Assembly (NCBI RefSeq): GCF_029784165.1 | Contig: NC_073694.1 | Coordinates: forward strand, 42,079,006-42,143,005 | Origin: Wyeomyia smithii | Taxonomy: Eukaryota > Arthropoda > Insecta > Diptera > Culicidae | Length of the DNA: 64,000 nt | Reading direction: 5' to 3' | Shown: piece after piece, positions 33,901 through 43,370 of the stretch | Numbering within the stretch: position 1 is the stretch's first letter | Layout of the letters: each line of letters begins with the position of its first letter | Notes under the pieces: model-generated | Databases searched by the model: none | Told to the model about the DNA's origin: nothing | What the model saw: only the letters and a program-made list of their open reading frames with translations | Program-made: the position numbers and the translations under genes

Positions 33901-36299
33901 TACAATGGATGAATAACCTTCTCAATCAGGTTTTGGTAAAAAATCGTTACTATGATTTTCAACCAGCTTTTTATGACATATTTATTTCTAGTTTTAATTT
34001 GATCTTCAAATCCAGTAACAATCCCGCAAGGTAGCAATTCAAGCCCATTTTGTTAAAACTAGTTCATATTTATTTTGCTATCAAATTGAAACTTATTCAA
34101 TTATTTTGTAAAAGATGGTAATCAATATGTCTGCCAAAATTATACTTCTAGTCTTGTTGTGATGATAATTCTTCATAACTTCAAAACAAATATTTTGACT
34201 GTGAAAGTTCGCTTGAATAATTACCTAGTAAACCACTTTTTGACGGGATGAACATTTTTGCGAAAAAGGTTAAAATTCATTTAAGGTCGCACAATAAAAC
34301 TAGTAGCGTCTAAGACTTATGAACTATTATTTCGAGAATCGAGCTGCTTATCTAATTACCACTCACTGTAAGCATTAAACTGGGAAATCTCGCTGCCTTA
34401 TATAAACATGTCAGATGCTTTTTGCTGTATATAAGCATACTGAAGGTATGGATGTGCTATAAAAGCATACCATAAACCTACTGTTTGATACTTCGTATGT
34501 CTAGTAAACTTTTGGTATGGTGAACCAATTTCTGCTTAATAAAAACCGTTAAGATTTTCTTTTGTAGAAGGCTGAAACACCGCGATTTTATCTATCGTGG
34601 TATTAACCGGTTAGATATTAGCTTTATTTTTTGAATCAACGGGAGAAAAAACTTGTCCAATGTAATTAACTCGAGCCCCCTGCGAATATGCAACATCAGT
34701 AACTGTTGACAAGATACTAACAGTAACATTTACGGTTTTGCTTTTGTTTAAGAAGTATGTGTGATTGAGTTACTTCTAGGCGCAGACAGCAAATAAAACT
34801 ATTTTTACCCATGTGAAGACAATGCTTCATCATATTCCTTCATTGTAGAGCAAAAGCGAACCAAATAATTTAAAAATACGCAATAATTCAATGATTCAAA
34901 TAAAACCTTACACACGTATTTGAATTAACTAACTTGGTATTTTACACAGGTGAAACAAAAATGTTAGACTCAAGAGTACCCGTATTTAATTTGGCGCTGG
35001 CTTTTTTCAAAACTTTGTACTTCTGAAACCTTTGGTTACACAGGTAGGTACACAAAAACTAAGCACAAATTGTAAGAAACGAAAGCTGTCTTATAAAAAT
35101 ATACACCGTGAAAAAAAAATTTGTTAACCAAAAAAATCTAAAACTAAATGTTTTGTTTCAATTTCACAGAAAAATGGACCATGTTTAACTAATTTTTTTT
35201 TTTAATTGGAGGTTAAATTTCAAAGCATTTTTCCACTTTCGACATTTAAATTGCATTTAAATGATTAATACATTTATTTAAAATCAAGAAGCTTATATTG
35301 ATTAACTTCGTAAAGGCATCCGTTTAGAAGAAATTTTGAAAATAAGCTTGAAAAATTAGGAAATAAACACTCAAGTGTATATTTTAAGAAGAGAGAGTTA
35401 AATTTTTTTTCTTCCAATTTATTTTTCGTTGAAACTTGACGTTACTCCTAAACTTTTAACAAAAAGTCCTGGATGGAGGAAGGTAGGATAAATTTTAAGT
35501 TAAAAGATAAGTTGAGCACACCATTCCAAATTTCAAATCTTTCAAGATTATTTAAATTTCAATAATGCAACTGACTTTCTGAGATATTTCTCAAATTAAA
35601 TTTAGAAAATTTGGTTTTTTAATGAAATATGCGAGTTGTTTGTGGTTTTCCAGTAGCAAACATAAATTTATTCAAATGTAAGGTTAATAATTGTTGCTGA
35701 GACTACGACTATTGGAGTTATTTGAGCAATAGGTGTTTTTAGGTGGAACAGTCTCAAAAACAAAGAAGAAAGACTTGTGTTTTTTACTATCCGACGTATC
35801 GTCATTAATCTTTGACATCTTCAGGGGAAAACTAGAGGGATTTATTACCAATCAGTAGCTGTTTTAGATAATAAAATGATTAAAAAATATGTCTAGTCTA
35901 ACTAATTATCTGTGGCGATTATGTCTGCGACTTACATGTTATTCCATGTCAGTATACTTTTTTGAGGTTATAGTCAACACCAATTTGGACGATTTCATGT
36001 ACATTCTGCGCTCGAAATTTTTTACAAAATTTGTGGTCAGTTATTAGTTTATTCATATTATGAATAAACCTGCAAATATATTTCCTGTGGATTTATTGCT
36101 ATGGCAGATGATAACGTTATAGAGAGTAGTTCAGATTTGGGGGAGCAAGATTTATGTAAGTAACAGACCCTATAGCCACTTACAATTAGTTAGCCAGACT
36201 TTTTTGTTAACCACTGCAATATGTAGAACAGCTTAAAGCAAAGCAAAGTAGCAACATTCCGATTCGGGACTCGACCTTCTGTTTATTTATACAATAAAG
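33901..36299. other. AT-rich DNA, no gene recognised
   Basis: Low-complexity AT-rich stretch. Around 34395-34480 three degenerate copies of a TATAWAAGCAT-like motif follow one another. A 19-residue peptide starting at 36101 and ending at a GTAAGT donor (36156) is noted under findings. No domain recognised elsewhere. Confidence 0.4.
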
Positions 36300-36317
36300 T
36301 CACTTTTTACGAGGGGG

Positions 36318-36393
36318 ATACGTGCCGCGTAAAAAAACCGCTTGAATTCCGGAATCCGCGCAAAAAAAACGCGTAAAAAGCGACCTTAGTGTA
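36318..36393. repeat. Minisatellite of CGCGTAAAAA / TTCCGGAATCCGCG units
   Basis: Two degenerate units built from CGCGTAAAAAAACCGC and GAATTCCGGAATCCGCG, ending GCGACCTTAGTGTAC. The same unit and the same GACCTTAGTGTAC end occur at 52797-52923, and worn copies at 54121-54400. Confidence 0.65.
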
Positions 36394-36540
36394 CACAGAT
36401 TTCGCAGCCAACTGTTTAGTTTACAGCTCAATTGCGTGGTTAGCGCTACGATCCTACTCACACTAACAGTCCCTCCCGAGCCGAGATTCGAACCCACGAC
36501 GACTGACCTGTTGGGCCAGCATCGTACCACGAGACCATCT
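36394..36540 (-). mobile_element. tRNA-derived SINE (second family)
   Basis: On the minus strand: GATGGTCTCGTGGTACGATG (A box region), GTCGTGGGTTCGAATCTCGG (intact B box), GAGGGACTGTTAGTGTGAGT, GTTGGCTGCGAAATCTGTGT. The structure is colinear with 13595-13749. Its 3' end abuts the minisatellite at 36318. Confidence 0.78.
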
Positions 36541-36967
36541 GCGAGATAAAAACAGCTACTAATGGTTGATATACCTCTGCAGCTTCCCCTAAAGATGTCA
36601 CTGATCAGTGATGAAACGTTTCAAAGAGTTCGGCTATTGAGTTGGTACACTTTGAACTAGAACTATCTCATATTTCTATTTCCCGACGGTTCGTCACCGA
36701 TCAGAAACATTTTTCGCCATCGCAATAGGTCCACAGCGAATAGATTTAATGTACTTCAAATGATCGCAAATAGTGTTGACAATAAGCCAGAAAAAGCATG
36801 CTGAAAAGTAGCGATCAAATTATTTTTTCTCCTGAAGATGTCGTTGATCGTCTTCAGCCAAAAATACAGCCAAAAAACTTTTGGGCAAAAATCTCAAATT
36901 TCTATATATGACTTTGAAGAAAAAAATTAAGCGTTTCTTGATTGAAAATATAGTTTAAAGATCATAC
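36541..36967. other. AT-rich spacer, no gene recognised
   Basis: Contains GATGTCACTGATCAGTGATG and a later GATGTCGTTGATCGTCTTC-like echo (36594, 36836), possibly old repeat debris. No gene. Confidence 0.4.
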
Positions 36968-36971
36968 TTAA

Positions 36972-37111
36972 CCCTCTAGTGCCCAAGTTAATTTTTAGAC
37001 GGACTTTGGTAAAATCACTATGAATCTTTATAAACATTTTTTAAGTATTTATTGAAGCTTTTTAGAGGTTTGACTGAAGCCCGCCTAAAGGCGGCACCGG
37101 GAACTAGAGGG
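36972..37111. mobile_element. piggyBac-type MITE (140 bp)
   Basis: Begins CCCTCTAGTGCCC and ends GGGAACTAGAGGG (inverted, one mismatch). It is preceded by TTAA (36968-36971) and followed by TTCA (37112-37115), which looks like a decayed TTAA duplication. The CCCT start plus TTAA target is typical of piggyBac-family ends. It carries an internal hairpin CCCGCCTAAAGGCGG. No coding capacity. Confidence 0.75.
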
Positions 37112-37115
37112 TTCA

Positions 37116-37624
37116 ACGACGTAGTATTTATGGGAAGAGGAAAAGTATCATCGTTTTGTGATAAATTGCAACAAGGGGGAGGGAGGGGTTTGGTACAATT
37201 CACGTAGCATTTTGTTGGAAGGACGGATACTTTTTGTATTTTTTTAAAGTACGTTAGTGTACACTAAAAGAGCTGTCAAAATCTCTTTAACTGTGGCATG
37301 GTCTTTTGAAAGTTATTCCTGCACATAAATAACCATTTGCATTTCCAACGCTTACAAGCCGGTGAGAACTTAACTAGCTCTCCTGGTAACAGCAATAGTA
37401 CGGGAGGTTAAACAAATGCACTTCGCGGGCTCTTTATACAAAAAAAAAAAAAAAAAATAACGCGCTGCGCAGTCCAACATTTTTTTTTACTTTCTTCCAT
37501 AATTCCGTGTGCGTGGCCCCACCTACTTGTTAGTGTTAGTGTTTTCCGCAGGCATTTAAGACAATCGCACGGGTTTATTTTATTTCGCACGATTCGGGTG
37601 CATGTATTACGTTCCTACCACGTG
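37116..37624. other. Spacer with A-rich run
   Basis: Contains an A run of about 19 at 37440-37458 and a T-rich run near 37481. No gene recognised. The A run could mark the tail of a retroposed sequence, but none was identified. Confidence 0.4.
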
Positions 37625-37933
37625 GGTAGAAGTAGAAGCACAGCCAGCTGTAAAGCTGCTAACGTCACGGTCAGTACCTGTAAAGTATGCGGGGTTGGTA
37701 CAGGAGTACCTACCGATCTGGCGGTTACAATGCACATTGCTGCGAAAGTGCTGGAATTGGCGGGGAACGCTGTTAGAGATAATAGAGAGAGAATCATCCT
37801 ACAGGTGGCATTTCGCAATGATGAGAAATCGGACGAGCTTCTATCCGGTATCACACTAATTGCACAGGAAAATGTTCTTCCAAACAGCCAAGCTGTTGTT
37901 CTTGAAGAAAACAGGAAGGAAAGCATTATTTGA
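37625..37933 (+). pseudogene. Histone H2A-like pseudogene with an open frame
   Basis: The frame reads GRSRSTAS (like the SRSxRAG start of the histone fold), GVGTGVP..LAV.M (like RVGAGAPVYLAAVM), IAAKVLELAGNAVRDN (like LAAEVLELAGNAARDN), VAFRNDEKSDELLSGIT (like LAIRNDEELNKLLSGVT) and IAQENVLPNSQAVVLEENRK (like [21 protein letters not shown]). H2A is a core nucleosome subunit. About eight residues of the first helix region and the PRHLQL segment are missing. The acidic-patch residues equivalent to E61 and E92 are Lys, while the E64 and D90-E91 equivalents remain. Such changes would not be tolerated in a working H2A, so I call a pseudogene, although no stop codon interrupts roughly 100 codons. 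The match is to canonical H2A rather than H2A.V. No histone 3' stem-loop was found downstream. Confidence 0.82.
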
Positions 37934-37999
37934 TTGATTCCCTACTTGGTAGAAATTTAGCCCAGCCGTCCTTATAATGGCCAATAACATTAATTGATT

Positions 38000-38110
38000 T
38001 AATTAATTTGAATCAATTAACAATAATTTAATAATATATTAAATTAATATAATAAATATATTAATTAAAATTAATTAATATATTTATGAATTTAATTTGA
38101 TTCAAAATTT
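38000..38110. repeat. AT-only palindromic tract
   Basis: Perfect arms ATAAATATATTAATTA (38052-38067) and its complement (38072-38087) flank a 4-base loop, within about 110 bp of nearly pure A+T. Outer GAATCAATTAA and TTTGATTCAAA extend the symmetry. It could extrude a cruciform, and may be a microsatellite-like AT element or MITE core. Confidence 0.75.
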
Positions 38111-38379
38111 AAGCACGTGATTCAGGAACGGACTCGAGACATGACCGCAGAATTGGCGGAAGAATGCTTAGTTTTCGCTAGCTGTAAAAAATGCTGATTT
38201 CGTTCTGGAAACACTTCATATGAAATATTGGAAAAATTTCAAAAAAGACGGTTATAGTTCTAGACTTCATAGCAGCTTTCCGAACAGTGGGAGTGATATT
38301 GTGCCATTCAGACCCATTGTTTGTCAGCCATCCCATGGTGATCATAAGACCAATCTTTCTTGAATAAGTATCCTCGAAT

Positions 38380-38850
38380 ACCTTACAAAGAAGGATTAGC
38401 CTTCTGACCCGAAAGCGATGGCTGACAATCTCACCCCGGCTTACGTCATCTTTCAACCGCACCGCAAGATTAAACACCCAACAGCGAAATAAACTGTTGC
38501 GTAGCTGAGAGTGCTGCATTCTTGCTAAACAAATTCGATTGTCTCATCCATTCAATCCACGACATGATACAACGTGTTATTTCGTTGCGTGGCCAAGAGC
38601 ATCATCGAAGCTGCTCTACTGTTTGTCAGCACGAGAGAAGATTCATTTTTATACGTCGTTTGTATTATCTACGGAATAAAATCTCTTCTGCGTTTTGCGA
38701 AACTGGGGACATGGGGTAACATGAAAAAAAAAAGGCGGAGCCATTTATCACATTCTTCTAAAGTAATCATCGCGAAGCGCAGTAACGACGGGTCCACCTG
38801 TGCAAAATGTGCACTGCACAGGTACCCTATTCCCCGATAGCCAGGTATAT
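38380..38850. repeat. Dispersed repeat G, copy 1
   Basis: The ordered blocks AACAGCGAAATAAACTGTTGCGTAGCTGAGAG (38480s), TACGGAATAAAATCTCTTCTGCG and GCGAAACTGGGGACAT recur, diverged, at 40545-40860. Open frames here are chance. Confidence 0.5.
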
Positions 38851-39249
38851 GCAATTATCGAAATTTGATAACCTACAAAAGTAAATAAGAATACTAGCGA
38901 AACCTGATCAAACCAGCATCAAACACATTGGTTTGATTTCCTAAAATGTTTGGTATGCATGTGACGAAATCAGCCACGCGACGCGAGATGATATTATGGT
39001 TAAAATCCGTTTGAAACAAAAACCATGCGACAGCTAGATGAAATTTGCAATGGCTAGGGTATTATACACACAGCTGGATCTGATCTGATGGTAATCCTTT
39101 AGTAGTTCTCAAGCGATGTGGTGAAGCAGCAATGTAAATTTTCTGAACGTTGGAAAAAAGGTGAATAACTACAAACTTAATGCAATTCGTGTCTCGCTGT
39201 GTACGAGCCATGGGTTGGCTTTTCGAACTAATGCTATTAACCTGGACTA
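38851..39249. other. AT-rich spacer, no gene recognised
   Basis: Nothing recognised. A 71-codon minus frame (39062-39277) has no motif. Confidence 0.4.
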
Positions 39250-40250
39250 GAAGGCTACGTTCGATGAAGTGGACCACGGGATACTGTCTGATAAAATACT
39301 TAGGCTCGGTATGGCATTGGATTCTGTACGCTGGTTTAAGTCAGATTTGACTGACCGTAGAGTTACTGTGGAAGTACAACCTGTTGTTCCGCTTTTCCAA
39401 TATGTCAAAAGTTCCTCAAGGTAGTAATCTGTGTTCGCTACTCTCTCGCTGCCCGCTCTTTTATGCTACGATACGAAATTGTTTGTGTCATTGCATCGAG
39501 CTACAGAAATACCTGGACACGCTTGTGAGTTGGTGTTGAACGAACTGCTTAATGCTGAGTACATATAAATGCAACACAATTTTAATCTCTTAATAGAAGG
39601 CTTAGAAGAATTAACAAATTCTATAGTAAACCAGCATCTTCTCCGAGTAGAGTGTATAAGAGATCTCGGCGCAATTTTTCAACGCGAACTGACCTTTAAA
39701 AACCATTATGACAGCATTATCACCGAGGCTACCCGACATCTTAGATTTATATTCAAGATTGTTGATGAATTCAGTGGTTCGTTGTGCTCAAAATTACTGT
39801 ATTTTTCCTCGTGTTAGAGACCAGTTCTGCAATATGAAGTCCTTTCCATGCAAATTGGTTACACAGAATGGAAATGGAGTAGAAAAAAATTCATCCGCTA
39901 TGGTCTTTGCCTTCTCCCATGGCGGGATCCGTAAAACTTACTACCGTACGAAAAGTGCTGCCGACATTTTAGTATTCAACCATTAGAACTTCGACGACAA
40001 ATAACAAATATTTACGGGCCACATCGACTGTCCAAGTATTTTGACCCAGGTCAATTTATACGCTCCTGAAAGACCATTACGTCACAGGAACTTTCTTTAT
40101 TTGGAACCGGGCAGCCGACTTGATGGTTCCCACGATCCGATTTGCGCCATATGCCACCGCTTCAATCAGTTTTATGAGTTATTTGACTAACATATGTCGA
40201 TCAACGCATTTCGTCAGCGAATTATTGATGTTTTACGAACTATCTGACTG
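39250..40250 (+). pseudogene. Non-LTR retrotransposon reverse transcriptase fragment 4
   Basis: Plus-strand blocks in order: KATFDEVDHGILSDKILRLG (first RT block), WFKSDLTDRRVTVEVQ, SKVPQGSNLCSLL (usual SGVPQGSNLGPLL), and a YADDTKLF box with one base lost (YA, then DTKLF in the next frame). They are followed by CIELQKYLDTLVSWC, LLRVECIRDLGAIFQRELTF, SIITEATRHLRFIFKIVDEF, NLSLFGTG and the tail MPP..QS (CHRFNQFYELFD in frame). This is the polymerase domain through to the C-terminus of a mosquito LINE, read across several frames. It is 5'-truncated, frameshifted at the catalytic box, and inactive. The same family as fragments 2 and 3, opposite strand. Confidence 0.87.
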
Positions 40251-40544
40251 TATTTTTAATATGACTAATCATAAGACTCATCATTGTCAGATGAATATTG
40301 ATTGTGAAATAAATGAATCATATGACATGACAACTCATATAACATATTTAGAAGAAGTCAGTGAGTGTTTTTTTTTAAATTGCAACTATGACCAAAATCC
40401 GCTACACATATACAGTAGTTTGACGTTTTCCACAACTCGATAATACTATTCGTTAATAGCGGTACATTCCTAGTAAATCCTCTCTGCTGAAGATTTTGAA
40501 CTCGTTTCAGAAAATTAATTACAGTTCATTCACAAATATTGGAA

Positions 40545-40860
40545 CGTCTAAAGTAAGACGCAGCCGCACAAGCGCAAGTTGCAACACGCAACAGCGTTTT
40601 AAACTGTAGCGTGACTGAAAGCATAATCATGTTTACCAACGTCATGTTCGTCTATCATACGGAATAGAATCTCTGTGTCTTGCGAAACTATGGGATTGAT
40701 ATAACTCATATAAAAAGAGAAGTTATTACTTGCTATCACACTTGAATACAACAAAAAAAAGTAATGTAACAAGCAGCTTCACGCAGTTTTACGTCAACTT
40801 GCGGTCGTGGTATTGCACTCACCTGCCCGAATTGTACCTTTGTTATACTAAATCAAAGGT
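40545..40860. repeat. Dispersed repeat G, copy 2
   Basis: AACAGCGTTTTAAACTGTAG, ATACGGAATAGAATCTCTG and TTGCGAAACTATGGGA align in order with 38480-38715. No ends or coding capacity visible. Confidence 0.45.
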
Positions 40861-42465
40861 TATAAATTAAATTATAATATATCCGGTCGAAAAATTTATT
40901 CCGCTTATACTCAAAAATACAATTTGGAAAACCTATCTCGACTTATTCCAATTCATTAATCCAATCTAAATATTTACACACCAATCGATCTTTATTTGCA
41001 GCCGTATCGAATGTTGGCTACCGGCCAACCGGATAAAACGATTCTCGTTTCTAACGTTTTGTCAACCGCTGAATATTTCTAACCAAACCAGCAAACCCGG
41101 CGGCAGCTGTTTTCGCTGCAAAGGTGCACCGAGCCGATCTAAATTATGAAATAAACCAACTCATATTTTTTATTGTGTTCACCGGATCAATTGTTCTGGC
41201 TCGACCGACTGGTCGCCACAGAACTAACAACAAGTTTCCTCTGTCAAAGGGCTCAATAAAACCGAATTTCCAACGTTCGACCGCTTTCCACCGGCCGGAG
41301 AAAGCTGACAGCAAACTCGCGTGTAGATATTAGCTGGAATATTAAAAATCTATAACCACAATTGCTCACATATATCAGCTGAAGCTGATGATTATTGAGG
41401 CTTAGGAATGCTTTTTCCTTCCACTCGGCCTCGCTCATTTGTTCTATCTGGCTTTGACCAACCCCGGTTTCGGGTGCTGGTCTGGTGTGAAGGAGAACGG
41501 CAAAATAGTGACAAATATTCTATAAATTTTCGGTGCTTTTTAATGGATTATTTATGTTGCTGTCCGTCGTCGTGTTCTTCAACGTCGGTCACCAGTTCCA
41601 ACACGCGGACCGCTTGTTTTGCGGTTCGTTCTCCTATCTCTCAACTAGGTTCGTCTCTTACGGTTATCACATTTTTCACTTCTTCTTGTCAGTCTGCTTG
41701 TCTGCTGCCAGTTATAGAAAGGTTATGTTATTTTGAAAACTCACATTCCTAAGGATCCCCGGGCATTGATCCTTCGGTTTCAGAAGAAGTAAAAAAACCA
41801 ACATCCAAACAAACTGCTCTACACTCATTGATCGCTGAGCAGCCCTTGCAAGCGCTTATTATCGTTACACGCATGTTTGTCGACCTTTTCGGGAATGTTT
41901 TCCCCCTCGTTCGACCTTCTTGTCGTCGGGCTCATCATTGAGGCAGTCTCGGTTAACATGCGCACTGAAAACAAACAACGGGAGTCCGGCATGCAATCAT
42001 CGGAACAGAACTAACGCCCGAAGCGAGGGAAGGGATAATCCGATCCTGGGGATCGACAAAACCCCTGAATGGGTCGAGATCGAAATTAGGTTGCTCATTG
42101 TCCTTTTCAGTTGTGTTTCGTTTTTTTTTGCTCTATCTTATCCTGATTGCAAGGCCCCCGGTAAGCCGGGTGTGCGTGTGAGGATGGGTGAAGTGCACTG
42201 GCGGGATTAGAAAATTAGTTGATCTTCAGCCGAACGCTTCTTTCGGGAGAGAGCTCAATTCGGTAGCAAGGAGGCGTAAAATTGTGCGCTTTTGTTCGGG
42301 GATTTTCCTTCGTTCGCTCATCGCCGATCGCACAGGCATTTGGCAGAAGTTTAATTTTTCGCACTCGTTGGTGGTATACCGTAAAGTTCGAGAGTCTAGG
42401 TGAAAGTTTCTGAAGTGCCGACTGTCGACCACCGGCAATCGAGATCCGACCGTAGATAACTGAAA
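40861..42465. other. G+C-richer region just upstream of the first otd coding exon
   Basis: Island 5 begins here and continues through the exon to about 47.3 kb. No known domain occurs in the short frames (41124-41333, 41408-41752, 41920-42210). It is intronic if a spliced 5' leader exists, as the acceptor at 42495 implies. Expected to be rich in cis-regulatory sequence, but none can be proven. Confidence 0.4.
42036..42041 (+). promoter_or_regulatory. TAATCC, candidate Lys50-homeodomain site
   Basis: An exact TAATCC, the consensus bound by Otd/Bicoid-type homeodomains, 455 bp before the first recognised exon. A single hexamer is weak evidence. It is listed because Otx genes are often autoregulated. 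Confidence 0.15.
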
Positions 42466-42495
42466 CTAATATTAGGCTTTATTTTCTTTTTGCAG
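42466..42495 (+). promoter_or_regulatory. Branch point and 3' splice site of the upstream intron
   Basis: CTAAT (42466-42470), matching the insect branch-point consensus, lies 26 nt from the AG. It is followed by a pyrimidine-rich tract and TTTTTGCAG. The acceptor at 42494-42495 shows that transcribed sequence precedes this exon, so the transcript has at least one exon further upstream that I could not identify. Confidence 0.7.
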
Positions 42496-42616
42496 CCCCG
42501 GAAATCCTACGTCGCCCGCTAGCTTCGGCTCACCGGTGGACCATTCGTCACTTCAGCAACAGCAACAGCAGCATCAAAAAATTAGCACCGTGGCGCTACA
42601 CTCGACCGAGGCCCTG
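42496..42616 (+). other. oc: otd exon part before the assumed start codon (5' UTR or extra N-terminus)
   Basis: From the acceptor to the ATG at 42617 the frame shared with the protein stays open for 40 codons. It would read Pro-Gly-Asn-Pro-Thr-Ser-Pro..., a run of five glutamines, then Ile-Ser-Thr-Val-Ala-Leu. The composition (Ser/Pro/Gln, many C or G third positions) looks coding. Fly Oc, as I remember it, starts at the equivalent of MAAGFLKS, which favours 5' UTR. A longer isoform using an upstream ATG in an earlier exon remains possible. Confidence 0.6.
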
Positions 42617-42800
42617 ATGGCGGGCTTTCTCAAATCGACCGAACTGGGGCCGCACGGTCCGCACGGATACGGCGGCTCGCACCATCCCCATCACGGTCAT
42701 CCGCACGGACCGCTGCCGCCCGGAATGCCTATGACATCGCTAGCCCCGTTCGGTTTACCCCACGGGCTCGATGCCGTAGGGTTCCCGCAAGGTATGTGGG
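42617..42800 (+). CDS. oc: orthodenticle/ocelliless (Otx) homeobox protein, first coding exon (partial gene)
   Basis: Encodes the first 61 residues and one base of codon 62 of Otd, the head and central-nervous-system patterning transcription factor of the Otx family, acting in the nucleus. It begins MAGFLKSTELGPH and continues through a His/Gly/Pro-rich stretch to GPLPPGMPM, FGLPHGL, AVGFPQGMWG, the conserved N-terminal segment just before the homeodomain in fly Oc. The start at 42617 was chosen because it aligns with the fly start (MAAGFLKS) and precedes all conserved residues. The exon ends TGG G at 42800 before a GTAAAT donor, phase 1, joining exactly to the exon at 56407. A second donor in the same phase, GTATGT at 42792, lies 9 nt upstream; its use would remove the residues GMW/MWG. 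Together with the next exon, 113 residues of the protein are visible. Confidence 0.94.
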
Positions 42801-43211
42801 GTAAATATTCGCTTTTTTCTTCTACTTGTTCATCTGCTAGCTGGTAAGCGCGGCCTGTACGATCAACGAATGGCTCGACGGCGATCGGGTTGCTTGTGTC
42901 ACTGTGTGCGTGGGTGGCGGGGTGAACTAGCGAGGGGGGACCACTGTGTTACGCTGGGTTGCCGGTTGTCGTGGCTAAAAGTAGTGAAAAGCGGCTTCGG
43001 GGAATGTCTAGAAATGGTATGACTGGCAGAAAATCCATACCGAATCGTTTTAGAAACAATTGTTACCAGTGAGCTGATGCCTAGGGTTCAAACTGGAAAA
43101 ATAAGATAGATTATAACTGTTTCCTCGCAAGTACTGGTAATAAAATGATTATTATTATTATTAAATATCTTCCATTCTAATAAAAAAAACATTCGCGATT
43201 TCATTCCAGTT

Positions 43212-43370
43212 AGGGACCATCCACATACCACGTGGACAGATTTTTAACGATTTTGACCCCCCCCCCCTTCCCCCTCCGTGGACAACTGCCCATATAAATT
43301 CTAAAATAAATGTATGGACCGTGGACCCCCCCCCCCCCCAAAGCTGTCCACGTGGTATGTGGATGGCCCT
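43212..43370. mobile_element. C-run-bearing MITE (about 159 bp)
   Basis: Left arm AGGGACCATCCACATACCAC and right arm GTGGTATGTGGATGGCCCT are inverted over about 27 bp. Inside each arm is a long C run: 11 C at 43257-43267 and 14 C at 43326-43339. The centre repeats CCGTGGAC. This end sequence is one I associate with MITEs common in mosquitoes. It sits 411 bp inside the otd intron. No coding sequence. Confidence 0.8.

Noticed and set aside
34395..34480. Three TATA-like strings in a row
   Set aside because: They are a degenerate short tandem motif in AT-rich DNA, with no gene downstream.
42536..42538. GTG as start of the otd frame
   Set aside because: Eukaryotic genes rarely start at GTG, and the ATG at 42617 matches the conserved start MAGFLKS.
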